Assembly: GCA_938039195.1 (NCBI GenBank)
Contig: CALHVK010000048.1
Coordinates: forward strand, 1 to 42,186
Direction of reading: 5' to 3'
From: an uncultured Carnobacteriaceae bacterium
GTDB taxonomy: Bacteria; Bacillota; Bacilli; Lactobacillales; Aerococcaceae
DNA length: 42,186 nucleotides
Shown: positions 8,917 to 16,130 of the stretch, piece by piece
Numbering within the stretch: position 1 is the first letter of the stretch
How the letters are laid out: each line of letters begins with the position of its first letter
Notes under the pieces: generated by a model
What the model was told of the DNA's origin: nothing
What the model saw: the letters and a program-made list of their open reading frames with translations, nothing else
The model's database searches: none
Translations under genes and position numbers: made by a program

Positions 8917-8948
8917 AGGGTTAACGCAAACTGCGTTAACTCTTTTTT
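8917..8948 (+). terminator. Intrinsic terminator of gltX
   Basis: AGGGTTAACGC at 8917-8927 pairs with GCGTTAACTCT at 8933-8943 (one G-T pair), followed by a T run. It lies 13 bases after the gltX stop. Confidence 0.92.
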
Positions 8949-8979
8949 GTGCATAGATAGAGAAGGAGGACCTAACGGT

Positions 8980-9171
8980 CCGATATACTCGAGATTCCCT
9001 CGGATGTCTTCATAATAGCTATAATGGGGTACCGGTTCGAGCCTCGGGTCTCTCACCTTTAAAGCTTCAAAGCAGGAGTACGTCCAGGAGTGGACTACTC
9101 CTGCTAATTCACATTTAATACGATTCCCCATTATTGCTATTATAGAATCCGAGGTTTCTCTCGTATATCGG
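8980..9171 (+). repeat. Structured dispersed element, copy A
   Basis: Two imperfect arms enclose a core. The paired blocks are CCGATATAC (8980-8988) with GTATATCGG (9163-9171), CCTCGGAT (8998-9005) with ATCCGAGG (9147-9154), and an 18-base block 9012-9029 with 9126-9143, matching at 17 of 18. The core holds ACCGG at 9031, AAGCTTCAAA at 9062-9071, a hairpin 9072-9104 (9 pairs, a bulged C, 5 pairs, loop GGAG) and AATTCACATT at 9106-9115. Copies B and C share these words and this architecture. The hairpin bases differ from those of B and C while pairing is kept. The element lies between gltX and citG and has no coding potential. A local GGACC/GGTCC hairpin at 8968-8981 abuts the left arm. Confidence 0.85.
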
Positions 9172-9343
9172 CCCTTTCTTCCATAAAAAGGTTAATCCTT
9201 TCTTGAATAAGAGAAGGCGACATGTGTGTGCATGCTGAGTTCTCTGGCGCAGGGAAGGGAGAATATGAAGTGTGTGCTAGTAATGAACGCAACATGGATG
9301 TGCGGGGGAGGGAGAGCAGGAAATGTGTGCTGAAAAGGGTAAA
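9172..9343. other. Gene-free, GT-rich segment
   Basis: No credible ORF, promoter or hairpin is seen. The stretch is unusually rich in purines and GT on the plus strand, and the word GTGTGTGC or GTGTGC recurs at about 9224, 9272 and 9324. It separates element copy A from the citG terminator. Confidence 0.5.
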
Positions 9344-9372
9344 GAAAAAACGGATGAGGGTTCATCCGTTTT
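9344..9372 (-). terminator. Intrinsic terminator of citG
   Basis: ACGGATGA at 9350-9357 pairs with TCATCCGT at 9362-9369. Read on the minus strand, the stem is followed by a T run (the A run at 9344-9350). The citG stop codon lies within the stem. Confidence 0.85.
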
Positions 9373-10192
9373 GTTGTATTTTATGACAGAAGAAGGTGAG
9401 CGAGAGTAGGTCTGCGCTGCCTCCAGGGCTGAGGTTCCGCTCGATAAGGACATTGTCGTAGTCCTCGAGTCGGTTTGCTAGCTGCTCTTCTGTGAGGGTT
9501 TGGGCTTCTTCGAATAATTGTTGTGCTTCTTGTTGCACTTGTTTATACGCATCGATTCCGCCGCGGTGAATAAGGTTTCCATCTTCGACAAAGGTCATTA
9601 AATACAGAAGAAGGAGTAAGTCGCGGTGACGTTGAGTGTGTTTGTCTAGTGTGTTGTAATAGTCGAGGGCTTTTGCAAGGCTTGGGTAGCCTGTTGCTGC
9701 TTCGCCTCGAATGCCTGTGATGCCATGTTCGACGTAGAGTTTCTCCCCGTAAGAGAGGTGTTCTTTTTGGTCGAGGTTGGCAAAATCCACTTCAATGAGG
9801 TGGCGCGTCATTAGGTGGCAGTAGTGCAAGGCTTTTGGAATGTTGCCATTCGTATGAGCAGTAGCCCCTAAGACGAGGGCAAAGGAGAAGTTGGCTCCTT
9901 TATGGGTATTGATATTGTTTGTGGCGGCCATCATAGCGTCTTCGGCTTGTTTACCAAGGGCGCGAAGTTCGTTGAATAAGTCGAGTGGACTGCCGTTGTG
10001 GCGACTTCCTGCTTCGGCGTAGGCTAGTAAATAAGGACGGAGAGCTTCGATACTTTGATAGAAGGTTTCCTTTGTCATGTCCTTATGAGCCCCGTTAGAA
10101 ATAGGGTCTACTAAGCCGGGTTTTGGCGCGAGATTTACTTCTTGTAGTAGTGCATCTGTGGCCACTTTTGCTAAAAACTCAGGATTAATCAA
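9362..10192 (-). CDS. citG: Triphosphoribosyl-dephospho-CoA synthase CitG
   Basis: CitG makes 2'-(5''-triphosphoribosyl)-3'-dephospho-CoA from ATP and dephospho-CoA, the precursor of the citrate lyase prosthetic group that CitX then transfers to CitD. The 276-residue protein shows the family pattern: NLAPKPGLVDPISNGAHKDM near the start, HKGANFSFALVLGA in the middle, GIRGEAATGYPSL, and SPGGSADLLSLTFF at the end. It overlaps the regulator gene by 8 bases, so the two are translationally coupled. In Enterococcus citG lies at the far end of the cit operon. Here it is in the opposite arm, with the regulator and transporter. Confidence 0.94.
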   Translation of the reverse strand: MINPEFLAKVATDALLQEVNLAPKPGLVDPISNGAHKDMTKETFYQSIEALRPYLLAYAEAGSRHNGSPLDLFNELRALGKQAEDAMMAATNNINTHKGANFSFALVLGATAHTNGNIPKALHYCHLMTRHLIEVDFANLDQKEHLSYGEKLYVEHGITGIRGEAATGYPSLAKALDYYNTLDKHTQRHRDLLLLLYLMTFVEDGNLIHRGGIDAYKQVQQEAQQLFEEAQTLTEEQLANRLEDYDNVLIERNLSPGGSADLLSLTFFCHKIQQNG

Positions 10193-10880
10193 TGTGTAAT
10201 TTCTCCATTTGTTTCAAAATAAATTGTAATGAGCGATCTAAGTGCTCGTGTGTAATCAGCGTGATTTGTTCCACGTCGTTATTGAGCATCCCGCGATAGA
10301 TGAGTTTGTGTTCCTCGAGTGCTTTTGTACGGCGTTCTGAAGAACGAATCGATAAGTCGCGGAAGTAAATGACGTATGTACGTAATTCAAATACGATTTC
10401 TTTTAGACGTGTCATTTGGCATTTTTCGTAGATGAAATCATTGAAAGTCGTGAAGTTCGCAAGTACTTCGTCGACTCTGTCTTCGTTGTTGAAACGTTCG
10501 CATTCTTCGAGAATGGCGTTCAACTCTTCGAAGTCTTCTTTCGTCATGAGTTTCATCGCATTAATTGTTGCCAATGTGTCGAGTGCTTTTCTAATTTCGT
10601 AAATTTCATGGGCATCTTTAATGGAAATTCCTTTTACGATGACACCAATCTTAGGGATGTGCTCTACTAGGTGCTCTTTCGTTAACTCGTTAAGAGCGTA
10701 GCGAATGGGTGTACGGCTGATGTTTAACTCAGTCGAGAATTCTTTCTCGTTAATACGCGTACCTGCAGGGATTTCTCCTAAGATAATCGTTTTACGAAAT
10801 GCTTCGTAGAGCGAAATTTTAAGAGGTTTGTTTTGGGTAATATCTAAATTTTTCTTTACCGCTTGGATAATCGCTGACAT
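10185..10880 (-). CDS. citO: GntR-family regulator of citrate metabolism (CitO-like)
   Basis: This 231-residue protein has an N-terminal winged helix (LYEAFRKTIILGEIPAGTRI, then NISRTPIRYALNEL) and a C-terminal all-helical FCD ligand domain, the FadR subfamily layout. Its place between citG and the transporter, facing the oad-cit arm, matches CitO of Enterococcus faecalis, which binds citrate and activates both divergent promoters. AGGAGGCTACT lies ahead of the ATG. A terminator and a 60-base gap separate it from citH, so it can have its own promoter (TTTACAAT about 15 bases before the SD). Function is by context and family; the ligand is inferred. Confidence 0.88.
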   Translation of the reverse strand: MSAIIQAVKKNLDITQNKPLKISLYEAFRKTIILGEIPAGTRINEKEFSTELNISRTPIRYALNELTKEHLVEHIPKIGVIVKGISIKDAHEIYEIRKALDTLATINAMKLMTKEDFEELNAILEECERFNNEDRVDEVLANFTTFNDFIYEKCQMTRLKEIVFELRTYVIYFRDLSIRSSERRTKALEEHKLIYRGMLNNDVEQITLITHEHLDRSLQFILKQMEKLHID

Positions 10881-10944
10881 AGTAGCCTCCTGGAAATTAT
10901 TGTAAACATTAGAAATAGTATAAACGATAAGAGGGTAAAATGCA

Positions 10945-10986
10945 CAAAAAAAGACTTGTTAGGCTAAGCCTAAACAAGTCTTTTTC
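10945..10986 (-). terminator. Intrinsic terminator of citH
   Basis: GACTTGTTAGGC at 10953-10964 pairs with GCCTAAACAAGTC at 10968-10980 with one unpaired base. A run follows on each side, so it can work in both directions. On the minus strand it follows the citH stop. Confidence 0.88.
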
Positions 10987-11004
10987 ACAAATTCAATTGT
11001 TTGA

Positions 11005-12390
11005 TTATTGTGGTAAGTATAATGGCATGTGACCCATTAATACGATTGTTACAACGAAGATGACGAAGATAACAGCTGCGTATTTAGCTGATTCTTTTTG
11101 CCATTCACCCATGTCTAATCCTGTTAGACGTAATAGTAAGTAGATGAACGCTACTAATGGGCTTAATAAGTGGAATGCTTGACCCATTAATGAAGCTAAT
11201 GCCATTTGCATATCTGTGAAGCCGTATTGACGTCCAACTTCAGCGAATGGAATTAATACTCCGTAGTAGAATCCGTCGTTTGTTAAGAAGAATGTACCAG
11301 GTACTGAGATAATCGCGATGATTAATGACCAGAATCCTGCTAATTGTTGAGGGATGATTTGAACGATGCTATCTGTTAAAGCAGTTGCCATTCCAGTTCC
11401 TTGGAATAATCCCATGAATACTCCGGCACCGAATACTAGTAATACTACTTGTACAGCATCCCCAGCGTTGTCCCCAATACGTTTAGATTGAGCTTTTAAG
11501 TCTGGGTAGTTGATCATTAAGGCTAAACCTGTACCAACTAAGAATAATACAACTGGTTTCACTTCGATTGAATTGATGAATGAACCAGCAACTAACCAAC
11601 CGATTAATACGATTGTTAAGATAGCGTTGATTACGAAGTTTTGTGGACGACGTTTTTCTAATACTTCAGGATCAGAAATTGTAGTCAATTCGTTTAATTC
11701 TTCTTCAGTTAATTCTTGGATACCTAAACGAGCACGTTCTTTTTTACCCATTGAGCGAGCAACAACGAAGATTACGTAAAGAACTGAAAGAATCATACCT
11801 GGTGCTAAGTAAGCTAGGATATCTGCTTCTACACCAAGAACTGACATCGCACGAGCAGTAGGTCCGCCCCATGGTAATAAGTTCATGATAGTGTTTTGTA
11901 AGATAACAAGAACCCCTAAGTTCATTAATTTCATGTCTAATTTTTTGTAAATTGGCACGAATGCTGAGCAGCAGATTAATGTAGTTGTTGTTCCGTCACC
12001 GTTTAATGATACGGCAGCAGCTACGATAGCAGTAGCGATTAAAACTTTCATTGGATCGCCTTTAGCGAAGCGGATCATTTTGTTAGTGATTGGATCGAAT
12101 AATCCAGCGTCTAACATTGTAGAGAAGTAAAGGATTGCGAATAGAAGCATAATCCCTGTTTCAGCAGTTCCTTTCATCGCTGTTAATTTATCTTTTGAGT
12201 TATTACCGAATAACCCTTGGCGAATTAATGTACCGATGTTAACGTCTTGGACTTGACCTGTAGCAACTAAAATAATTGCAAAAACTAATGGAATTAATAC
12301 TAAAGCTGTAAATGGTGACATTTTTTTCTTCATGATAACGTACATGAAAATTGCCATCATTACGTAAGCTGAAATTGTGATAACCATCAT
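11005..12390 (-). CDS. citH: Citrate transporter of the CitMHS family
   Basis: This 461-residue polytopic membrane protein, with about twelve hydrophobic segments, belongs to the CitMHS family, which takes up citrate complexed with divalent metal by proton symport. The conserved region SLNGDGTTTTLICCSAFVPI near residues 128-147 and a charged cytoplasmic loop near residues 215-245 (MGKKERARLGIQELTEEELN) are visible. It corresponds to citH of the Enterococcus citHO operon. Which metal it prefers cannot be read from the sequence. SD GAAAGGAAG precedes the ATG. Its leader carries two hairpins (12430-12495). Confidence 0.93.
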   Translation of the reverse strand: MMVITISAYVMMAIFMYVIMKKKMSPFTALVLIPLVFAIILVATGQVQDVNIGTLIRQGLFGNNSKDKLTAMKGTAETGIMLLFAILYFSTMLDAGLFDPITNKMIRFAKGDPMKVLIATAIVAAAVSLNGDGTTTTLICCSAFVPIYKKLDMKLMNLGVLVILQNTIMNLLPWGGPTARAMSVLGVEADILAYLAPGMILSVLYVIFVVARSMGKKERARLGIQELTEEELNELTTISDPEVLEKRRPQNFVINAILTIVLIGWLVAGSFINSIEVKPVVLFLVGTGLALMINYPDLKAQSKRIGDNAGDAVQVVLLVFGAGVFMGLFQGTGMATALTDSIVQIIPQQLAGFWSLIIAIISVPGTFFLTNDGFYYGVLIPFAEVGRQYGFTDMQMALASLMGQAFHLLSPLVAFIYLLLRLTGLDMGEWQKESAKYAAVIFVIFVVTIVLMGHMPLYLPQ

Positions 12391-12429
12391 ATCTTCCTTT
12401 CTTTATTAAAAAAATTTGTTTTTTTAGTT

Positions 12430-12495
12430 GGAGAACCGTTCAGTCGCTAAAACCTGAATGGGAGCTCCACGAACTCATTGGGTAGAATGAATTCG
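12430..12495 (-). promoter_or_regulatory. Two-hairpin 5' leader of citH
   Basis: CGAACTCATT at 12470-12479 pairs with AATGAATTCG at 12486-12495 (9 of 10). A second hairpin pairs GGAG at 12430 with CTCC at 12465 and GTTCAG at 12438 with CTGAAT at 12454. A minus-strand -10-like TATAAG (12500-12505), with weak TTAAAT seventeen bases further up, would start transcription at the first hairpin. No T run follows, so this looks like a leader structure rather than a terminator. Confidence 0.45.
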
Positions 12496-12562
12496 TTTAC
12501 TTATAGCGATATCTTAAACAATATTTAATAAAAAAGATAGTGTTTTCATAACGAAAAACATT

Positions 12563-12635
12563 AAAAGAACAGTTTGATGTGACAAATTGAGCATAACTTT
12601 TATATCCTATATATAATAAAACACCAAAAGAACAG
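12563..12635. promoter_or_regulatory. Candidate CitO operators in the cit divergent region
   Basis: The ten-base word AAAAGAACAG occurs at 12563-12572 and 12626-12635, 63 bases apart, which is six helical turns. Just upstream is a dyad at 12541-12560 (TTTTC and GAAAA around ATAAC). The region is otherwise very AT-rich and separates citH from oadH. Direct repeats on one face of the helix suit a dimeric GntR activator serving both promoters. The assignment is inference from position. Confidence 0.4.
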
Positions 12636-12677
12636 GGAAAACCCCAGTTTCTAGTTTAGGAATGATAATGTTTTCTG

Positions 12678-12683
12678 TATAAT
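12678..12683 (+). promoter_or_regulatory. Likely -10 of the oad-cit operon promoter
   Basis: TATAAT at 12678-12683 has only a weak -35 (TTTAGG, spacer 17), as expected of an activator-dependent promoter. Another TATAAT at 12612-12617 with TTGAGC nineteen bases upstream is an alternative. Transcription from the first would start near 12690, about 30 bases before oadH. Confidence 0.5.
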
Positions 12684-12720
12684 AATTGCATGTAGATTAT
12701 GTTGGGAAGGGAGTGAAGGA

Positions 12721-13044
12721 ATGGGAATTCTCCAACGATTATTTGGCAAGAAGAACTCTGAAGCAACGGAACACGCATCGACGAAGTCTGCACAAACAGA
12801 ATCTGAATGGGAAAAATTAGAAGCTTTTGTACCGGTAGAAGCAGAAGAAGCTAAGCACGTCTCCATCATTGCAGCGGCGATTGCGGCCTCAGATTATCCA
12901 GAAAGCCAATTTGTGGTCAAACGCGTCCTTAAACGCAACCCAGAAACCAAGATTATCTCGGTTATTGCCTCAGCGATTGCTGCAGGTGAATCAAATGACA
13001 GTCAGTGGGCTGTTAAAGAAATCTACCAAAAACGCAATTCATAA
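12721..13044 (+). CDS. oadH: Small oxaloacetate decarboxylase-associated protein OadH
   Basis: This soluble protein of 107 residues opens the oad-cit operon. Residues 1-40 are charged and probably disordered. Residues 41-100 contain two similar segments, HVSIIAAAIAASDYPESQFVVKRV and ISVIASAIAAGESNDSQWAVKEI (read around the conserved IAAAIAA/IASAIAA cores), an internal duplication. Such segments resemble the short tail found on some oxaloacetate decarboxylase subunits. Position and size match oadH of the enterococcal cluster oadHDB. GGGAGTGAAGG precedes the ATG. The role in complex assembly is inferred. Confidence 0.78.
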   Translation: MGILQRLFGKKNSEATEHASTKSAQTESEWEKLEAFVPVEAEEAKHVSIIAAAIAASDYPESQFVVKRVLKRNPETKIISVIASAIAAGESNDSQWAVKEIYQKRNS

Positions 13045-13070
13045 TATATTTTTAGGAGGAATGTTACGAT

Positions 13071-13463
13071 ATGTTACGTAAATTCAAAATTAAAGTAGAC
13101 GGTCAAGAGTACCAAGTAGAAATGGAAGAAATCGGCGCAGTTGCACCAGCAGCTCCTGTAGCACCAGTTGCAGCACCAGCGGCTCCAGCTGCACCAGCAG
13201 TAGAAGCAGCTCCAGCACCAGCAGCTCCTGTAGCAGCAACACCAGCTGGCGCAGACGCAATGCCATCTCCAATGCCTGGTAACATCTTACGTATTTTAGT
13301 AAACGTAGGAGACACTGTTAGCGAAAACCAACCATTAATGATTTTAGAAGCAATGAAAATGGAAAACGAAATCGTTGCAGCTAAAGCAGGGGTTGTAGCA
13401 GGAATTCACGTTAAAGAAGGTCAAGTGGTAAACCCAGGAGACGCTTTAATTACAATTAACTAA
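13071..13463 (+). CDS. oadD: Biotin carrier protein of oxaloacetate decarboxylase
   Basis: This 130-residue biotinyl carrier shuttles the carboxyl group from OadA to the membrane subunit OadB. A short N-terminal segment is followed by an Ala-Pro linker (about residues 24-62) and the biotinyl domain. The biotin-accepting Lys is K96 in EAMKMENE. The linker gives the long antisense Ala/Gly-rich frames on the other strand, which are not genes. SD TTAGGAGG lies 11 bases ahead of the chosen ATG. An ATG at 13061 is out of frame and too close to the SD. Confidence 0.93.
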   Translation: MLRKFKIKVDGQEYQVEMEEIGAVAPAAPVAPVAAPAAPAAPAVEAAPAPAAPVAATPAGADAMPSPMPGNILRILVNVGDTVSENQPLMILEAMKMENEIVAAKAGVVAGIHVKEGQVVNPGDALITIN

Positions 13464-13490
13464 TTTTAATAACTTTCAAGGAGTGAAACA

Positions 13491-14612
13491 GTGGAAACAT
13501 TAGTTCAAAATATAATGTCTATTACTGGCGGCCAAATCTTCATGATGCTTGTCGGTGCCCTATTAATGTACTTAGGGATTAAAAAAGAGTACGAACCAAC
13601 ATTATTAGTACCAATGGGATTAGGTACAATTTTAGTAAACTTCCCTGGAACTGGGGTTCTTGACCAAGTCGTTGGTGGACAACAACAACACGGGGTTCTA
13701 CAAATCTTATTCGAAATCGGTATCGAAACTGAATTATTCCCATTATTAATCTTCATCGGTATCGGTGCGATGATCGACTTCGGTCCATTATTACAAAACC
13801 CATTCATGTTATTATTCGGTGCGGCAGCTCAATTCGGTATTTTCTTCGTAGTCGTTGTAGCTGTATTATTCGGATTTGACATTCGTGAAGCAGCTTCAAT
13901 CGGTATCATCGGTGCTGCTGACGGTCCTACATCAATCTTCGTTGCGAACCAATTAGCCCCTCAATTACTTGGAGCGATTACGGTTGCGGCCTACTCATAT
14001 ATGGCTCTTGTTCCGATTATCCAACCAATCGCTATCAAGATGGTTACAACAAAAGCAGAACGTCGTATTCGTATGACATACCACGCTTCAGGCGTATCTA
14101 AATTAACTAAAATCTTGTTCCCAATCATTATCACAATTGTGGCAGGTTTCATTGCTCCAATTTCATTACCACTTGTTGGTTTCTTAATGTTTGGTAACTT
14201 ATTACGTGAATGTGGCGTTTTAGATAACTTATCTCAAGCGGCTCAAAACGAATTAGTAAACATTGTTTCTATTCTATTAGGGATTACAATCTCAGTTAAA
14301 ATGCAAGCTGATTTATTCTTAAATGTTCAAACATTAATGATCATCTTGTTCGGTTTAGTAGCCTTCATCATGGACTCAATCGGTGGTGTGGTATTTGCTA
14401 AAATCTTGAACTTATTCCGTAGAGAAAAGATCAACCCAATGATCGGAGCTGCAGGTATCTCTGCATTCCCAATGTCAAGTCGTGTTATCCAAAAAATGGC
14501 GACAGACGAAGATCCTCAAAACTTCATCTTAATGTACGCTGTTGGAGCTAACGTTTCTGGACAAATCGCTTCAGTTATTGCTGGTGGATTATTATTATCA
14601 TTCTTCATGTAA
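13491..14612 (+). CDS. oadB: Oxaloacetate decarboxylase beta subunit (membrane decarboxylase)
   Basis: This 373-residue polytopic protein decarboxylates carboxybiotin in the membrane and, in the family, couples this to sodium export. Conserved parts include LLIFIGIGAMIDFGPLL, the GIIGAADGPTSIFVANQLAP segment carrying the family's key Asp, and the C-terminal GAAGISAFPMSSRVIQK region. The start codon is GTG at 13491, with AAGGAGTG ahead. It lies 27 bases after the biotin carrier. Sodium pumping follows from family knowledge and is not proven here. Confidence 0.95.
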   Translation: METLVQNIMSITGGQIFMMLVGALLMYLGIKKEYEPTLLVPMGLGTILVNFPGTGVLDQVVGGQQQHGVLQILFEIGIETELFPLLIFIGIGAMIDFGPLLQNPFMLLFGAAAQFGIFFVVVVAVLFGFDIREAASIGIIGAADGPTSIFVANQLAPQLLGAITVAAYSYMALVPIIQPIAIKMVTTKAERRIRMTYHASGVSKLTKILFPIIITIVAGFIAPISLPLVGFLMFGNLLRECGVLDNLSQAAQNELVNIVSILLGITISVKMQADLFLNVQTLMIILFGLVAFIMDSIGGVVFAKILNLFRREKINPMIGAAGISAFPMSSRVIQKMATDEDPQNFILMYAVGANVSGQIASVIAGGLLLSFFM

Positions 14613-14639
14613 TAATATAGAAGGAAAAGGAGGAAAACG

Positions 14640-14771
14640 ATGACTTTCAACGCAGAACATTTAACACAAGCTTTCGAATTAATGGCTTTAGGGATGGGTG
14701 GAGTTTTCCTAGTATTAGGAATTCTATATGCCGTATCAGCCCTTTTATTAAAAGCATTCCCGCCAAAATAA
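14640..14771 (+). CDS. 43-residue single-span protein, gamma-like Oad subunit
   Basis: This short ORF encodes about 15 polar residues, one clear membrane span (roughly residues 17-38, MALGMGGVFLVLGILYAVSA) and a short basic end, AFPPK. AAAGGAGG lies six bases before the ATG, and it fills the gap between oadB and citC with short spacers on each side. Oxaloacetate decarboxylases of enterobacteria have a small single-span gamma subunit (OadG) that holds the carboxyltransferase at the membrane. Size, topology and place suggest a minimal version. The metal-binding tail of classical OadG is absent, so the name is not assigned firmly. Confidence 0.75.
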   Translation: MTFNAEHLTQAFELMALGMGGVFLVLGILYAVSALLLKAFPPK

Positions 14772-14783
14772 GGAGACAGTTCC

Positions 14784-15794
14784 ATGGAAAATTTCATTCT
14801 CAAACGGTTATGGCTCGATCGCGATAAAAAAGCACGCCAAGATTGGGAATGGTTAATGGATCAAGCTAACCTTGGCAAAACAGAGCAGGTTGATTATACA
14901 ATTGCGATTTACCATACTTCTGGTGAACCTGCAGCAACCGGTTCTTTAGACCGCAACATTTTAAAATGTTTAGTGGTTTGTAAAAAGTATCAATCAGAAA
15001 ATCTGTTGACGCATCTCGTGATGGCGCTCTTAGATGAATTAAGAGAACGTTCTTATACAAATAGTTTTGTCTACACGAAACCAAAGAACATTGTCTTCTT
15101 TAAATCATTGGGGTATCGCGTGATTGCCGAGACAGAAAACCTTGCCTTTTTAGAACAAGGCATCCCATCTTTTAGTGATTACTTAAAATTACTCAAAGAA
15201 CATTTCGTAGAAGGAACTAGCAATAGTGCAATCGTCATGAATGCGAATCCTTTTACACTGGGACATCAATACTTGGTAGAAACGGCTGCGAGTCAGTCGA
15301 GTCACCTCTACGTGTTTGTTGTTTCCGAGGATCGTTCGTTCTTTCATACGAACGACCGCATGGAAATGGTGAAACGAGGCGTGAGTCATCTGCCAAACGT
15401 AACGGTGCTTCCAACGAGAGACTACATGGTCTCAAGTGCGACTTTCCCATCGTACTTCTTGAAAGAGAAGGCGGATTTGGAAGTGGCAAAAGTTCAAGCA
15501 ACATTGGATGCAACACTCTTCTTAGAAAATATTGTTCCAACGTTACAATTGACCAAACGTTATGTTGGTCAAGAACCACTCTCTCCAGTAACTTCTGTTT
15601 ATAATGACGCGCTAAGAACGGCTTTTGGCAAGGATTTAGAGTTAGTGATTATAGATCGACTTTCTGCAGGGGATGAAGTGGTGAGTGCGACGCGGGTGCG
15701 CGCTGCCATTCAAGACAAAAACGTAGACGAGTTGAAACTACTCGTTCCAGCAACTACGTATCATTATTTAGAAGAAAAACATTTCATTGGTTAA
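14784..15794 (+). CDS. citC: [Citrate lyase] acetate:SH ligase CitC
   Basis: CitC acetylates the thiol of the CitD prosthetic group using ATP and acetate, which activates citrate lyase. The 336-residue protein has an N-terminal GNAT-like region (to about residue 140) and a C-terminal nucleotidyltransferase domain with the signature VMNANPFTLGHQYLVE, the HxGH-type site near residues 151-166, and a final VSATRVRAAI. SD AAGGAGA lies ahead of the ATG. It is 12 bases after the small gamma-like gene. Confidence 0.95.
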   Translation: MENFILKRLWLDRDKKARQDWEWLMDQANLGKTEQVDYTIAIYHTSGEPAATGSLDRNILKCLVVCKKYQSENLLTHLVMALLDELRERSYTNSFVYTKPKNIVFFKSLGYRVIAETENLAFLEQGIPSFSDYLKLLKEHFVEGTSNSAIVMNANPFTLGHQYLVETAASQSSHLYVFVVSEDRSFFHTNDRMEMVKRGVSHLPNVTVLPTRDYMVSSATFPSYFLKEKADLEVAKVQATLDATLFLENIVPTLQLTKRYVGQEPLSPVTSVYNDALRTAFGKDLELVIIDRLSAGDEVVSATRVRAAIQDKNVDELKLLVPATTYHYLEEKHFIG

Positions 15795-15821
15795 AATCCA
15801 AAAGAAAAGGTGGAAACAATA

Positions 15822-16130
15822 ATGGAAATTAAAAAAAGTGCAGTAGTCGGCACTTTGGAATCAAGTGACATCATGATCACTTTAAATCCAAGTACCGCTG
15901 GTCGAATCGACATTCAATTAGAAAGTAGTGTCGAAAAACAATTCGGAAATCAAATCCGTCGTGTGATCGAAGAAACTTTAAAAGAACTAGGGGTTTCTTC
16001 AGCAGAAGTCATCGCAGTTGATAAAGGGGCTTTAGATTGCACAATTCAAGCTCGTACAGTGACAGTTGTTCACCGTGCAGCAGAAGTTGAAAACTACGAC
16101 TGGAAGGAGATCGACTCATGGAACGCTTAA
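15822..16130 (+). CDS. citD: Citrate lyase acyl carrier protein (gamma subunit)
   Basis: CitD carries the phosphoribosyl-dephospho-CoA group to which acetyl and citryl residues are bound. The 102-residue protein has the family N-terminus GTLESSDIMITLNPS, in which Ser14 is the expected attachment residue. An in-frame GTG at 15810 is rejected because it lies within the SD stretch AAGGTGG, and starting at 15822 puts the attachment Ser at position 14, as in known CitD. It overlaps citE by 13 bases. Confidence 0.94.
   Translation: MEIKKSAVVGTLESSDIMITLNPSTAGRIDIQLESSVEKQFGNQIRRVIEETLKELGVSSAEVIAVDKGALDCTIQARTVTVVHRAAEVENYDWKEIDSWNA

Noticed and set aside
8745..9131. 128-codon minus-strand ORF across the gltX end and element copy A
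   Set aside because: It is antisense to gltX and passes through the terminator and the element. No ribosome site was seen.
13103..13315. Ala/Gly-rich minus-strand ORF opposite oadD
   Set aside because: It is the antisense of the Ala-Pro linker of the biotin carrier. GC-rich repetitive codons keep the frame open, and there is no start signal.
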